DNA from: Blautia glucerasea
GTDB taxonomy: Bacteria > Bacillota > Clostridia > Lachnospirales > Lachnospiraceae
Assembly: GCF_020537505.1 (NCBI RefSeq)
Contig: NZ_JAJBMO010000002.1
Span: forward strand, 186,001-250,000
Reading direction: 5' to 3'
Length of the DNA: 64,000 nt
Part shown: in pieces, positions 1-8,148 of the stretch
How the letters are laid out: each line of letters opens with the position of its first letter
How positions within the stretch are numbered: the stretch's first letter is position 1
Notes under the pieces: generated by a model
The model's database searches: none
The model's input: only the letters and a program-made list of their open reading frames with translations
What the model was told of the DNA's origin: nothing
Position numbers and translations under genes: made by a program

Positions 1-7
1 CCCTTCA

Positions 8-1039
8 TTAAGATCTGTTTACATAGATAACCGCCCAGGACTCCACATCAAACGGACGCGGAAGCGGCCTGGAAGTCAGGCGAAGCATTTTAACCTCGTT
101 TTTCTCGTCGGCGTACTGCTTCGGAACAAGGCGTCCTTCGTAAGTCTGGAACTTCTTGTCTTCCATCTGGGTAACTGCTCCATACTCGATCTGGCCTTCG
201 CCGTCGGAATGGCCCATCAGGACGGTTCCGTCCGGGATCATCGCTTCGTCTTCGCCCTCGTCATTTAAGAACCACTCGTCGTAGGTGTAAATATCAAGGT
301 CAAGTTCCGCGATACGGCCGTAAAAAGTAAGGGCCGGATCCACGACACGCGGTTCGATCACGATGTTCTTCATGTTCAGCATATTCATAGCTTTTTCGAC
401 GAACGGGTTCGTTGTGAACTTCTCGATCACGTCGGAAGAAAAGATCGCAATGTCCGGGGCTTTTCCGGTCGCCTTGATGATTTTCTTTCTGATCTGGCGA
501 AGGGTAGGAAGTGGATTGACGGTCGCAAGCGCCCAGTCCTGATCGGCTCCCAGGACAGTAATGTTCGAAAAGCCGAAATCGACCTGAACGTCAACGCCTT
601 CTTCCTCGTCCACCACGTCGATTTTTCCTTCATAGAGGATCTGGCGGCACATCCACTCTTTTCTTCTTGCGATTGCTTCTTCCAGGTCTGTCATGTCCTT
701 AGAAAGAAGTTCGTCCTCGCGTTCTTCCGGTGTTCTCTGACTGTAAACATTCTCACCGATCGCGCGTTTAGAAACATCATCGACGGTCAGCGGTCTTTCC
801 GGCGCGATTTTTGGTGTAGTGAAGCTGTTTGTGTGGAAACCCTGGCGTGTGATTACTTTTCCGCCGACTCTAGGACTTACCAGCGGCGCCATGACGCGTT
901 TTCCTTTTCTCACGTCAAATTCTACCTTTTCGGTGACGTGGGTTTCCTCGCCAGGGAAAAAGGTTTTCTGTAAAAATGTGCGGACGGGCGGCGTCTGGTC
1001 GATCGCGTCCATCATTTCACGGGTTGTATAATCAGGCAT
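8..1039 (-). CDS. Major capsid protein, lambda gpE family
   Basis: A 343-residue protein, about the length of lambda gpE (341). The sequence fits the phage major capsid protein E family: an N-terminal TTREMMDAIDQ segment, a charged middle domain and a C-terminal PFDVESWAVIYV strand. It forms the icosahedral shell. It is the last gene visible on the left and lies 15 bases downstream of the decoration gene, in the same order as lambda D-E. A good ribosome binding site precedes the ATG. The gene is complete, with its stop at bases 8-10. Confidence 0.93.
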   Translation of the reverse strand: MPDYTTREMMDAIDQTPPVRTFLQKTFFPGEETHVTEKVEFDVRKGKRVMAPLVSPRVGGKVITRQGFHTNSFTTPKIAPERPLTVDDVSKRAIGENVYSQRTPEEREDELLSKDMTDLEEAIARRKEWMCRQILYEGKIDVVDEEEGVDVQVDFGFSNITVLGADQDWALATVNPLPTLRQIRKKIIKATGKAPDIAIFSSDVIEKFTTNPFVEKAMNMLNMKNIVIEPRVVDPALTFYGRIAELDLDIYTYDEWFLNDEGEDEAMIPDGTVLMGHSDGEGQIEYGAVTQMEDKKFQTYEGRLVPKQYADEKNEVKMLRLTSRPLPRPFDVESWAVIYVNRS

Positions 1040-1054
1040 TGTCTTCTTACCCCC

Positions 1055-1444
1055 TTATTCGTATTTCTGGACGTTTGCAAGGTGGATCCCGATTCCTTTC
1101 AACTCGTCCTCGTAAGTGTCGATAGTTGCGCCAGCCTTAACCGCAACGGCGCCGCGGTTGAAATGGCCGGTAATATAGCATACTGCCGGAATATTGTCGC
1201 CTTCGGCGGCGGATCCGGTGTCCGTGTCGTCGGTAAGAATACCGAACGCCTTCATTGTCACGGAAGAAACCGTTGTTCCGGCGATATAGCCGTTCTTGTC
1301 AGTTCCCTTCACGATTACGGTTCCGCGTTTCAATACTCCCTGGCCGCGTTTCAGGCCGATTCCCCCTGTCAGGATCGGGAAATCAGGGGAAACGATCAGC
1401 GCGTCCGGTGTGAATGTGCCTTCGTTTTTGTTGAATAACTGCAT
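1055..1444 (-). CDS. Head decoration protein, lambda gpD family
   Basis: A 129-residue protein with the head-decoration pattern: a glycine-rich beta region beginning with a flexible N-terminus (MQLFNKNEGTF) and a repeated RGxV motif around residues 34-44. Lambda gpD (110 aa) trimers bind the expanded capsid and stabilise it against DNA pressure. Its position between the prohead protease/scaffold and the capsid gene agrees with this role. It is one base from the upstream gene and is probably translated in the same operon. Confidence 0.88.
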   Translation of the reverse strand: MQLFNKNEGTFTPDALIVSPDFPILTGGIGLKRGQGVLKRGTVIVKGTDKNGYIAGTTVSSVTMKAFGILTDDTDTGSAAEGDNIPAVCYITGHFNRGAVAVKAGATIDTYEDELKGIGIHLANVQKYE

Positions 1445-1445
1445 A

Positions 1446-1865
1446 TTATTTCCCCCTTCTCTTGTCGCCCTTTAAGGCGTTGACTAAACCGCCGACTTTG
1501 GCTTCTCTCTGTTCGGCCTTCTGCTGGCTTCCGCCGTCGTTTCCAACATTCGGAACGGTTCCAACGCTTCCAGCGCCGGAGTTTGCCAGGTCGTCGGTAA
1601 GGTTGTTTAATGTTTTCTGTCCGGCCTGGTTGTTTGCGCGTAACTGTGCAAGGGCCAGATCTGCGGCGGAAAGTGGTTCTTCGTACTTCGCTTTCATCAA
1701 AACGTCGTTCGGAATACCGTTCGCGATAGAATCAATGTCTTTGAGTCTGTCACGTTCTGCCTTGATTGCTTCTTCCACGATCTGATTTACAAAATCGGGA
1801 TAAGCGGTTCTTAACTGTGCGGCGTCCTGGATAGCCGGCGCCGCCGTTGCTGGTGTCATTCCCAT
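1446..1865 (-). CDS. Putative nested scaffold protein (internal start in protease gene)
   Basis: Within the protease frame an ATG at 1865 is preceded by AAAGGAAA at a good distance. Translation from it would give a 139-residue protein identical to the protease C-terminus. It is Glu/Lys/Gln-rich and predicted helical. Lambda makes its scaffold Nu3 in the same nested way inside gene C, so the arrangement is plausible. The ribosome binding site is seen in the sequence; separate production is inferred. Confidence 0.5.
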   Translation of the reverse strand: MGMTPATAAPAIQDAAQLRTAYPDFVNQIVEEAIKAERDRLKDIDSIANGIPNDVLMKAKYEEPLSAADLALAQLRANNQAGQKTLNNLTDDLANSGAGSVGTVPNVGNDGGSQQKAEQREAKVGGLVNALKGDKRRGK

Positions 1866-2672
1866 TTCACTATTTCCTTTCTGTGTTGTTGGTGTATTTG
1901 AAAAAGTTCCGGTTTCTTTCTGCGGCGTTTTAGAAAGATTCTGAACCTTCTTCCGAACTTCATCGGGCGCGAATGTATTTACAAAATTCTTGAAATTATA
2001 TCCGATCCCGTTCGCTGTCAGGACATTCTTGTCCGTGTAGGAATTCTGAAAGCTGTCTTCGATCAGTTCGTCGCAAAAACCATTGTCGATCGCTTCCTGG
2101 CCGACGTACCAACTTTCTTTGTTCATCAATTCTTCGATTTCATCGTCCGTCTTTCCCAGGCGGTCGCGATATACGGACATAATGCTTTCTTTCACCTTGT
2201 CCGTGACTTCTGCCAACTTTCCCAACTCTGCGGACGTATAAGATCCGTAAAGGGTTACGCTAGGATTGTGGGCCATCAGGACGCCGTTCTTTGCGATCCG
2301 GCGTGTACTGGCGGCCTGAAGGATAATCGTCGCCGCGCTGGCGCAAAGACCGATCACGGTCGCCGTGATTGTCGCTTTGCTCTGAATCAGGGCGGTATAA
2401 ATGGCATTTGCCGCGAATACATCGCCGCCGCCCGACTGGATCAGGACGTTAATGTTTTTCTTGTCGCCCAGGGCCTTTAATTCGTTGATAAAATTCCGGT
2501 ATGTGACACAATCGTCGCTCCACCAGTCTTCTTCGGACGAAATCGTTCCGAATAACTGTAATTCCGCACTGTCACCGCCGGAATCAACGAAATTCCAGAA
2601 TTTGTTGTTCGCCTGGGAAGCTGTGGCCGGAACGGCGTTCGTAAACCGGGCCGGTTTAGTCTTCTTCTCCAT
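1446..2672 (-). CDS. ClpP-type prohead protease with C-terminal scaffold region
   Basis: The reading frame is open from 2723, but the ATG at 2672 (408 aa) is preferred because GGAGAAAAAGGAAG lies directly upstream and the start overlaps the portal stop. Residues from about 30 to 215 have the ClpP fold. The nucleophile is Ser112 in LCASAAT and His135 lies in MAHNPS. This enzyme cleaves scaffold and capsid precursors inside the prohead. The C-terminal third (about residues 270-408) is charged, helical and not protease-like, as expected for a fused scaffold. An internal in-frame start is listed separately. Confidence 0.9.
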   Translation of the reverse strand: MEKKTKPARFTNAVPATASQANNKFWNFVDSGGDSAELQLFGTISSEEDWWSDDCVTYRNFINELKALGDKKNINVLIQSGGGDVFAANAIYTALIQSKATITATVIGLCASAATIILQAASTRRIAKNGVLMAHNPSVTLYGSYTSAELGKLAEVTDKVKESIMSVYRDRLGKTDDEIEELMNKESWYVGQEAIDNGFCDELIEDSFQNSYTDKNVLTANGIGYNFKNFVNTFAPDEVRKKVQNLSKTPQKETGTFSNTPTTQKGNSEMGMTPATAAPAIQDAAQLRTAYPDFVNQIVEEAIKAERDRLKDIDSIANGIPNDVLMKAKYEEPLSAADLALAQLRANNQAGQKTLNNLTDDLANSGAGSVGTVPNVGNDGGSQQKAEQREAKVGGLVNALKGDKRRGK

Positions 2673-4272
2673 CTTCCTTTTTCTCCTTTTCTGTGATTGT
2701 TTCCGCGCTCTGAACTGATACAAGGCCGGCTTCCTTCATCATTTCGCCTTCCCTTGCAAGTTGCGCGATATTTGCTTCAAAGTCGCCGCCGGTCAGTTCG
2801 ACGGTTTCCTTCTGCCTGGTTGAAAGTCCGACATTGATTCGTTTTTCTGCCGCCGCGACTTCCTTCACTGGATCAATCATTCCCTGGCTAGGCCCGTTCC
2901 ACTGTGCGCCGCAATAGGCTTTTTTAATCATCGGATCCAGGAAAAAACCGGGCGCTTTCAGGCGTCCGGTTGCGATTGCTTCCGTCAGGAATATTTCATA
3001 AATCGGCTGGCATAAATCAGCCGCTAACCAGGTTCTTTTCATTCGAAACGCCTTCCAGGCTTCCAGAAGTGCCGCCCTGGAAGCGGAATAGCTGGAAGTA
3101 AAGGATTTCGTCAGAAGTTCGACCGGAATTTCAAGCGCGGCCCCGACATACTTCGCAAGGGCCGTCACGAAGGCGTCGAAATTCGTTGACGGTCGTTTCG
3201 CGTCCGCAATCTCGACCTTTTCGCCCGGATTTAAGACGTTCACCATGCCAGGGCCTAGTTCATAGCTTGTCGGATCACTGGAAACACTGTCTTCGTCATC
3301 CACAACGCCGCCGAACCCGATGTCCGACGTCCCGTTCTCCGATGTAATAAAGACGGTAAAAAAACCATTGATAACGGCCGCCATCATTTCGGCTTCACTG
3401 TACCGCGTCAACTGCTTCAACGCTTCGATAACCGGCGCCAGATACGGGACGCCGCGGTACTGTTCCGCGCGTTCCGTCTCGTAAATCATAAGCACGTTCG
3501 GGGATCCGGTCTTATCTCCGAAGGCTTTTACCCTTGTCCATTTCTTTTCCGCCCGAAGTGTGCTGTTCGGGTAGGTGCTACAAATGTGATAGGCGACGAT
3601 TTTCCCGGAATCGTCCACTTCCACGCCGTTATAAATCCGGTTGTGGGTGTTTGGATCCGTGGCGTACAAATACACGCTGTTTCCGGTCTGGTGTGGCGTG
3701 CTTATGCGATCTGCTTCGATCAGGTGAATTCGTAGGCCATACGGGTAAAATTTATAGGGCTTGTCGTACTCTAAAAGGACGCAAGCGTCGCCATTCATCA
3801 GCCAGGACATACACGCGACCTGTTGGATCTCGTAAAAATTGTTTACCCTGGTAGAATCACAAAACTTTGAGTCCGCCCACAAGGCGAATTCGCGTTCCGC
3901 GTCCTTCTGCCAGCGCTCTTTTTCCTGGCGGCTCATTCCCAGATAGTCGCCGTCGATCGTGCTTTTTAACTGTAAGCCCTGGCCGACGATGTTTGTTCGG
4001 TTTGTCTTAATGGCCGACACCGCCAGGGGCGCGGACATATAAAGGCTTCGGGATCTCTGCCGCAAGGTTGGAAGGTTCTTGTCGATGTCTTCCTGTGGTG
4101 TCTTGCTGTTTGCCAGCCATCCACGCATAGAATTTTTATTTCTGGAAGCGCCCGACTCGTCATACCCGGAATTTTGAAAGGAACGGATCATTTGCAATTT
4201 GAACCGGTCTTGTGTCCGGCGGAGTGCCGCGGACGGGTTGACAATCTCGACCGCTTTGTCGAAAATATTCAA
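2656..4272 (-). CDS. Portal protein, lambda gpB family
   Basis: The TTG at 4272 is the likely start (538 aa): AAAGGCGGTG lies just upstream, whereas the longer open frame (to 4350) overlaps the preceding gene. The sequence has the lambda-type portal features: an N-terminal NPSAALRRTQDRFK segment, a basic RSRSLYMSAPLAVSAIKTNR region, and the conserved ALEIPVELLTKSFTSSYSASRAALLEAWK stretch in its middle (given here in parts: PVELL, SSYSASRA, LEAWK). Twelve copies form the vertex channel for DNA entry and tail attachment. The stop overlaps the protease start. Confidence 0.93.
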   Translation of the reverse strand: MNIFDKAVEIVNPSAALRRTQDRFKLQMIRSFQNSGYDESGASRNKNSMRGWLANSKTPQEDIDKNLPTLRQRSRSLYMSAPLAVSAIKTNRTNIVGQGLQLKSTIDGDYLGMSRQEKERWQKDAEREFALWADSKFCDSTRVNNFYEIQQVACMSWLMNGDACVLLEYDKPYKFYPYGLRIHLIEADRISTPHQTGNSVYLYATDPNTHNRIYNGVEVDDSGKIVAYHICSTYPNSTLRAEKKWTRVKAFGDKTGSPNVLMIYETERAEQYRGVPYLAPVIEALKQLTRYSEAEMMAAVINGFFTVFITSENGTSDIGFGGVVDDEDSVSSDPTSYELGPGMVNVLNPGEKVEIADAKRPSTNFDAFVTALAKYVGAALEIPVELLTKSFTSSYSASRAALLEAWKAFRMKRTWLAADLCQPIYEIFLTEAIATGRLKAPGFFLDPMIKKAYCGAQWNGPSQGMIDPVKEVAAAEKRINVGLSTRQKETVELTGGDFEANIAQLAREGEMMKEAGLVSVQSAETITEKEKKEDGEED

Positions 4273-4288
4273 TTTTGCACCGCCTTTC

Positions 4289-4528
4289 TCAAATATCCCG
4301 TGGAATAAAACGACCGGCGAAATTCCTTCCGCCGGCTTCCAACTGTTCAACCTGTTTTTCTATGTCTTTGATCGTTGCCCGGATCGTGGATAAGTCCGCA
4401 CGTTTCAGACTTTTTGTTCCGATCACGTATTCCTGGTTTAATAAAACGGCTTCTTCTGCTTCATAGTACAGATTTAAGCGCTTTTTCAGTCTTTCCAGGC
4501 GTTCCTGTTTCACTCTACTTAACGCCAT
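4289..4528 (-). CDS. gpW-like / DUF6148 head-tail joining protein
   Basis: A small 79-residue helical protein (RLKKRLNLYYEAEEAV, then TIKDIEKQVEQLEAG) between the large terminase and the portal. Lambda gpW, a 68-residue head-completion protein, has this position, and DUF6148 family members in Firmicutes phages share the helix-turn-helix pattern with a conserved YxxAEEAVL core. It probably caps the portal before tail joining. The start has a strong AAAGGGGGG site. Family assignment rests on pattern and position. Confidence 0.72.
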   Translation of the reverse strand: MALSRVKQERLERLKKRLNLYYEAEEAVLLNQEYVIGTKSLKRADLSTIRATIKDIEKQVEQLEAGGRNFAGRFIPRDI

Positions 4529-4543
4529 CTTATCAACCCCCCT

Positions 4544-6397
4544 TTACAACTGGACGCCGCGGCTTGCGACGCCTGTTTTTTTGGTAGCCTTCTTTTTCGG
4601 CTGTTTTTTCATGTAGTTTATACCGGCCTTGATTTTTCCTTCCAGAACGTCCCAGTTCGGACGAAGAATTTCCGCGGCCGCGGTGGAATAGTTGCGAAGA
4701 TCCAGCGGTTCGTTTCGGGTTCCCGATTTCTTCACCCACTTAATGACTGGACGGCCGTCCTTAATGTGAACGACACGCTGTTCGCTATTGATACCCTTGA
4801 TATAGGTTTCATTGTAACCACGTTCAGCGTTAATCGGAAAATGGCAATACCCCGGCCCTTCGTCAACCGTGTTTAATCTCGTCATAAGGATTTCTTTTCC
4901 ACTGTCAACGCCCAGGATAAAGACCTTCACTTTATACTGGTTGTTTGTCGATACCTTGTGGATCAGTGGTATTCCAGGGCCGCCCATTCCTTTAATTCCA
5001 TAAATGCGCTTGCCCTTGCGTTCCATCTTTTTCAGCCATTTATAACACTGTGTTGTGAAATGGCCGCCGGTATCAATACAAGTACACGCCAGAAGAAGGG
5101 ATGTTCCGCTTGCGAAATATAATTCCCGGTCAAGGTATTCTTCCAGGCGATCCCAGGTTTCGTCTTTTTCCAGGTCGCCGAAGATCTTTTCATACCGGAT
5201 CCCCCACGACTCATAGCCGCGGCCCCATCCGGTGATCTCCACTTCGAAACGGTCGTCCTGGACATCGACGCCGGCCGTCAGAAGAAGAACGCCGTCCGGG
5301 ATTTCTGCTTCGTAGCGTTCCCGGCGTGAAAGAAGGGAATCGTCGTCGGCACTCTTGCCGCGTTCTTCCCAGGTTTCGCCCAGACTGGTATTGATAAAGG
5401 TCTTCATTTTGTTTATGTCGCCGTTTTCCTTCAATTCCTTGTTAGCTTCCTGGAAATCCCGGATAATTTCTTCCCAGTGTTTCCAGGGCGACGCTAATTC
5501 GTTTAAGTGGAACGACCTTTTCCGGCGGCGATCCGGGAATTTCGCGATATATTTTCCGGTCTGTTGTTTCCAGTCCATTTCGGAAATGTGTTCACCGCAA
5601 AACGAACATTCCATTGTCGCGTCGGAAAAATGAATCCGCCCCCATTCGTAAGGCTGGAACCGGCCGCAACACGGGCAAGGAACACACCATTCTTCCTGTG
5701 AACCGGAAAGAAATTCCTTTTCAATCTGGCTTTCGCCCTTGATTGTAGGCGTTGAAACCTTGATTTTCTTTCGGTTCCAGAAGGTATTTGTTCGTTTTTC
5801 CGCTAATTTGATCGGATTTCCTTCGCCGCCAGCGCTGGCTGGGTATCTGTCCGTCTCATCCATCAGGACAATTCGGATCGGACGGGACGCCAGGGACGCC
5901 GGAGAATTCGCGCCGGCCATTGTAATATGACCGCCCGGAAATTTCTTGTGAAGAATTGTGTTCCCGGAATCCCTGGATTTTGAATCCTTTACTTTGTCCG
6001 TTAATGCCGGCGTGTCGCGGATCATCGGGGCCAGTCTGTCCTTCGAAAAGGCTTGCGCCATGTCAAGGGTAGGCTGGACAACCAGGATCGGCGCCGGATC
6101 GTAGTCAACATAATAGCCGATCGTGTTCAAAATCAATTCCGTTTTTCCGACCTGGGCCGAAGACATGATAACCACTTCTTCACACGCCGGATCGTTTACC
6201 GCGTCCAGAATTTCGCGCTGATATGGGGCGCGGTCTGTGTTCCACTGTCCGGGTTCCGCGGCGGACTCTGCCGAAAGTTTTCTGTACCGGTCGGCCCACT
6301 GGCTAACTGTCAGGATCGGGGGCGGCGCCACAATCTGGGCGATCTCGCGGAACAGTTTCACCGTTTTAAAGTCGATTTGAAGGTCAGATTTGTTCAT
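4544..6397 (-). CDS. Terminase large subunit, GpA family
   Basis: The start at 6397 (617 aa) has GGAAGGTGA upstream and overlaps the TerS stop; the frame is open a further nine codons. The ATPase half has a Walker A-like SSAQVGKT (about residues 79-86) and Walker B RIVLMDETD (about 175-182). A zinc knuckle follows (CPCCGRF with CSFCGEH). The nuclease half has the acidic motif TAGVDVQDDRFEV and a second IDTGGH motif. It packages DNA into proheads and cuts at cos, in complex with TerS. Confidence 0.95.
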   Translation of the reverse strand: MNKSDLQIDFKTVKLFREIAQIVAPPPILTVSQWADRYRKLSAESAAEPGQWNTDRAPYQREILDAVNDPACEEVVIMSSAQVGKTELILNTIGYYVDYDPAPILVVQPTLDMAQAFSKDRLAPMIRDTPALTDKVKDSKSRDSGNTILHKKFPGGHITMAGANSPASLASRPIRIVLMDETDRYPASAGGEGNPIKLAEKRTNTFWNRKKIKVSTPTIKGESQIEKEFLSGSQEEWCVPCPCCGRFQPYEWGRIHFSDATMECSFCGEHISEMDWKQQTGKYIAKFPDRRRKRSFHLNELASPWKHWEEIIRDFQEANKELKENGDINKMKTFINTSLGETWEERGKSADDDSLLSRRERYEAEIPDGVLLLTAGVDVQDDRFEVEITGWGRGYESWGIRYEKIFGDLEKDETWDRLEEYLDRELYFASGTSLLLACTCIDTGGHFTTQCYKWLKKMERKGKRIYGIKGMGGPGIPLIHKVSTNNQYKVKVFILGVDSGKEILMTRLNTVDEGPGYCHFPINAERGYNETYIKGINSEQRVVHIKDGRPVIKWVKKSGTRNEPLDLRNYSTAAAEILRPNWDVLEGKIKAGINYMKKQPKKKATKKTGVASRGVQL

Positions 6398-6944
6398 CGT
6401 CTTCACCTTCCACGTATTCGTCACTATAAAAATCAGCCGGATTGTAGTCTTTTAATTCGTTCAGCGCTTCCGTGACTTCCGACGTCAGGCGTTCCTTGAT
6501 ATAACCGGCGTCGCGGTCTTCCAGGACTGGGGCAACTTTGGCCGGAATGTTCATCATTCTTGTTTTGAAGGACGATAACATATCGGTCATAACATGGCGA
6601 ACGTCGTCCGCCTTGTGAAGTTCTCCCTTCATGGTCTGCAATTTCATTTCTGAAATATGACGCTTGACTCTTTCGTGAAGGGCTTTTTCTTCTTCGAAGT
6701 TCAGTTCGCCGTCTGGATTGTCGCCGTCGTTGCTGTCAACGGCCAGTTTCAGCGAAAGAATATAGTTCTTCAAGGAATCGACCAGGTTATAACGTCCCTT
6801 CGCCGCCCGGACGATGATTCCTTCTTCTGCCATCTGGCGGATCCTTCGGTCGGTGACTCCGAAAATGTTCCCCAGGACGGCCGCTGATACGGTCAGGCTG
6901 TCTATATCCGTGACTTTCGCTGATTCTGTTTCCTGTTTTGCCAT
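6384..6944 (-). CDS. Terminase small subunit, Nu1 family
   Basis: The ATG at 6944 (186 aa) follows AGAAAGGGGG, so the upstream in-frame ATG at 6983 is not favoured. The N-terminal part has a winged helix: LTVSAAVLGNIFGVTDRRIRQMAEEGII resembles the Nu1 DNA-recognition domain (key stretch VTDRRIRQMAEEG), and a helical linker follows. It recognises the packaging site and recruits the large subunit. The gap upstream (6945-7302) would be a natural place for cos. Confidence 0.85.
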   Translation of the reverse strand: MAKQETESAKVTDIDSLTVSAAVLGNIFGVTDRRIRQMAEEGIIVRAAKGRYNLVDSLKNYILSLKLAVDSNDGDNPDGELNFEEEKALHERVKRHISEMKLQTMKGELHKADDVRHVMTDMLSSFKTRMMNIPAKVAPVLEDRDAGYIKERLTSEVTEALNELKDYNPADFYSDEYVEGEDDEQI

Positions 6945-7302
6945 ACCTGGCCCCCTTTCTGCCGCCCGAAACGGAAACGGCAACTTTCGTTATTTTTTTT
7001 CTGTATCTGGGAAGATTTTGGGCCTCGTAGACCCGCAACAAAATTTTGTCCGGCGGAAGAACCTAAAATTTTTTCGGGAATTTTTTTCAAAAAACCATCA
7101 TGGCCGGTCGCTCCGTCGGTCGCTCCCCTCTCTTGTCATATCTTACTATTGTGTCAAATGGTCGGCGGACGTCCGCTTTCATTATAGTGCGAACAAAAGG
7201 CTACACCGTCACTTGTCACGCGCCCGTTGTGTCAAGTACAGGGTAAAAAGAAAAAGAACTTCCCATTCTTCGCGCGTCTTCAAGGCGTGTTTGGGTGTTC
7301 TT
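6945..7302. other. Non-coding gap upstream of terminase; candidate cos region
   Basis: No convincing gene is seen here. The stretch holds a tandem direct repeat, CGGTCGCTCC at 7105-7114 and 7117-7126, AT-rich flanks near 7060-7100, and the terminator of the upstream recombinase gene at its right end. In GpA/Nu1 phages cos usually lies next to terS, so this is the best candidate for the packaging site. The cleavage position cannot be assigned from the sequence. Confidence 0.4.
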
Positions 7303-7304
7303 TT
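7253..7304 (-). terminator. Rho-independent terminator after the tyrosine recombinase
   Basis: On the minus strand an interrupted stem (AAAAGAAC and CCCA pairing with TGGG and GTTCTTTT) is followed by further T residues. It overlaps the end of the recombinase gene. Transcription into the terminase operon would have to read through it, or use a promoter in the gap. Confidence 0.55.
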
Positions 7305-7866
7305 ATTTGCGGCCATGCTTGAAGGTCAGGCCCTTAATCAGTTTGTCTTTGTTGTCCTGGTTGATCCCGATGTACCGAAGTGTGACGCTTATGTCTGCAT
7401 GGTTGAAGATCTCTTTCAGTGTCACGGCGTCGTGTGTCTGCTGGTACATATGATAGCCGAACGTCTTTCGTAATGTGTGCGTTCCTATGCTGTCCAGGCC
7501 AAACTTCCGGCCGGCCGCCGATAATATGTTATAGGCTTGCTGGCGTGTGATTGCTTTATTCTGATAGTTCGGGGAACGGAACAGATATTCAAAGTCACGC
7601 TTCCCGGAAATATATTCGTCGATAACTGGCCGTAACTCTGAATTTATCGGGAAACGCTTTTCCTTCCCGGTTTTCTTCTCTCGAATATAAACCGCGTCTT
7701 TCCCCTTTACATCGCGCACGCGAAATTTTAGGATGTCAGAAATTCGAAGGCCCGTATAAATTCCGAACATAAAAAGGACGTAATCTCTTTCGTTGTTCGA
7801 TTTCAGATAGTCGGCCAGATCCATAACAAGATCCATGTCCCGGATCGGTTCGACCGTGTTCATCAT
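7303..7866 (-). CDS. Small tyrosine recombinase (catalytic domain only)
   Basis: A 187-residue protein with a full tyrosine-recombinase catalytic set: Arg41 in GLRISDIL, a Lys in the KTGKEKR hairpin, His130 and Arg133 in HTLRKTFGYH, His156 and Tyr165 in TLRYIGIN. It lacks the usual N-terminal core-binding domain. Such short recombinases occur just before the terminase genes in many Firmicutes phages, with unproven roles. The prophage already has a serine integrase, so this enzyme may resolve multimers of a circular form. The second ATG at 7863 is an equally possible start; AAGGGGGGCG is upstream. Confidence 0.82.
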   Translation of the reverse strand: MMNTVEPIRDMDLVMDLADYLKSNNERDYVLFMFGIYTGLRISDILKFRVRDVKGKDAVYIREKKTGKEKRFPINSELRPVIDEYISGKRDFEYLFRSPNYQNKAITRQQAYNILSAAGRKFGLDSIGTHTLRKTFGYHMYQQTHDAVTLKEIFNHADISVTLRYIGINQDNKDKLIKGLTFKHGRK

Positions 7867-7894
7867 TTACGCCCCCCTTTCTTTTTCAGGCATG

Positions 7895-7925
7895 AAAAAA
7901 GCGCCGCATTTCTGCGACGCCTTTT
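7895..7925 (-). terminator. Leader hairpin terminator between late promoter and recombinase
   Basis: On the minus strand, GCGTCGCA and TGCGGCGC pair around a GAAA tetraloop and are followed by TTTTTT. It ends less than 30 bases before the recombinase ribosome binding site, so no promoter fits between. It lies downstream of the promoter at 7960-8042, so it should act as an attenuator or require antitermination. Confidence 0.75.
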
Positions 7926-7959
7926 CGAAGGTCTTATTGATCCACTTATCAACATACAC

Positions 7960-8042
7960 ATTATAGCACACGGGAACACGACATTTCCACGACATCTTTT
8001 ACGACATTTTTACGACATAAAACACGACATGAAATACGACAT
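7960..8042 (-). promoter_or_regulatory. Probable late promoter with six ACGACAT heptamers
   Basis: An extended -10 (TGC then TATAAT on the minus strand, 7960-7965) has no good -35. Instead six exact ACGACAT copies (plus-strand orientation) start at 7978, 7989, 8001, 8012, 8024 and 8036. Spacings of 11 or 12 bases place them on one helix face. The array begins over the -35 position and runs upstream, as expected for an activator-dependent promoter. The adjacent ArpU/RinA-like protein is the obvious candidate binder. The array could instead serve the neighbouring recombinase. Confidence 0.75.
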
Positions 8043-8148
8043 TGCATTTTTACACTTTCCCGTGTATTTACTGGGTTTTTCGAACTTTCGGTCTTTCAAA
8101 AACCGGTTCAAATTTTTGAAAAATTTTCGTTTCAAAAAATTTTCATTT

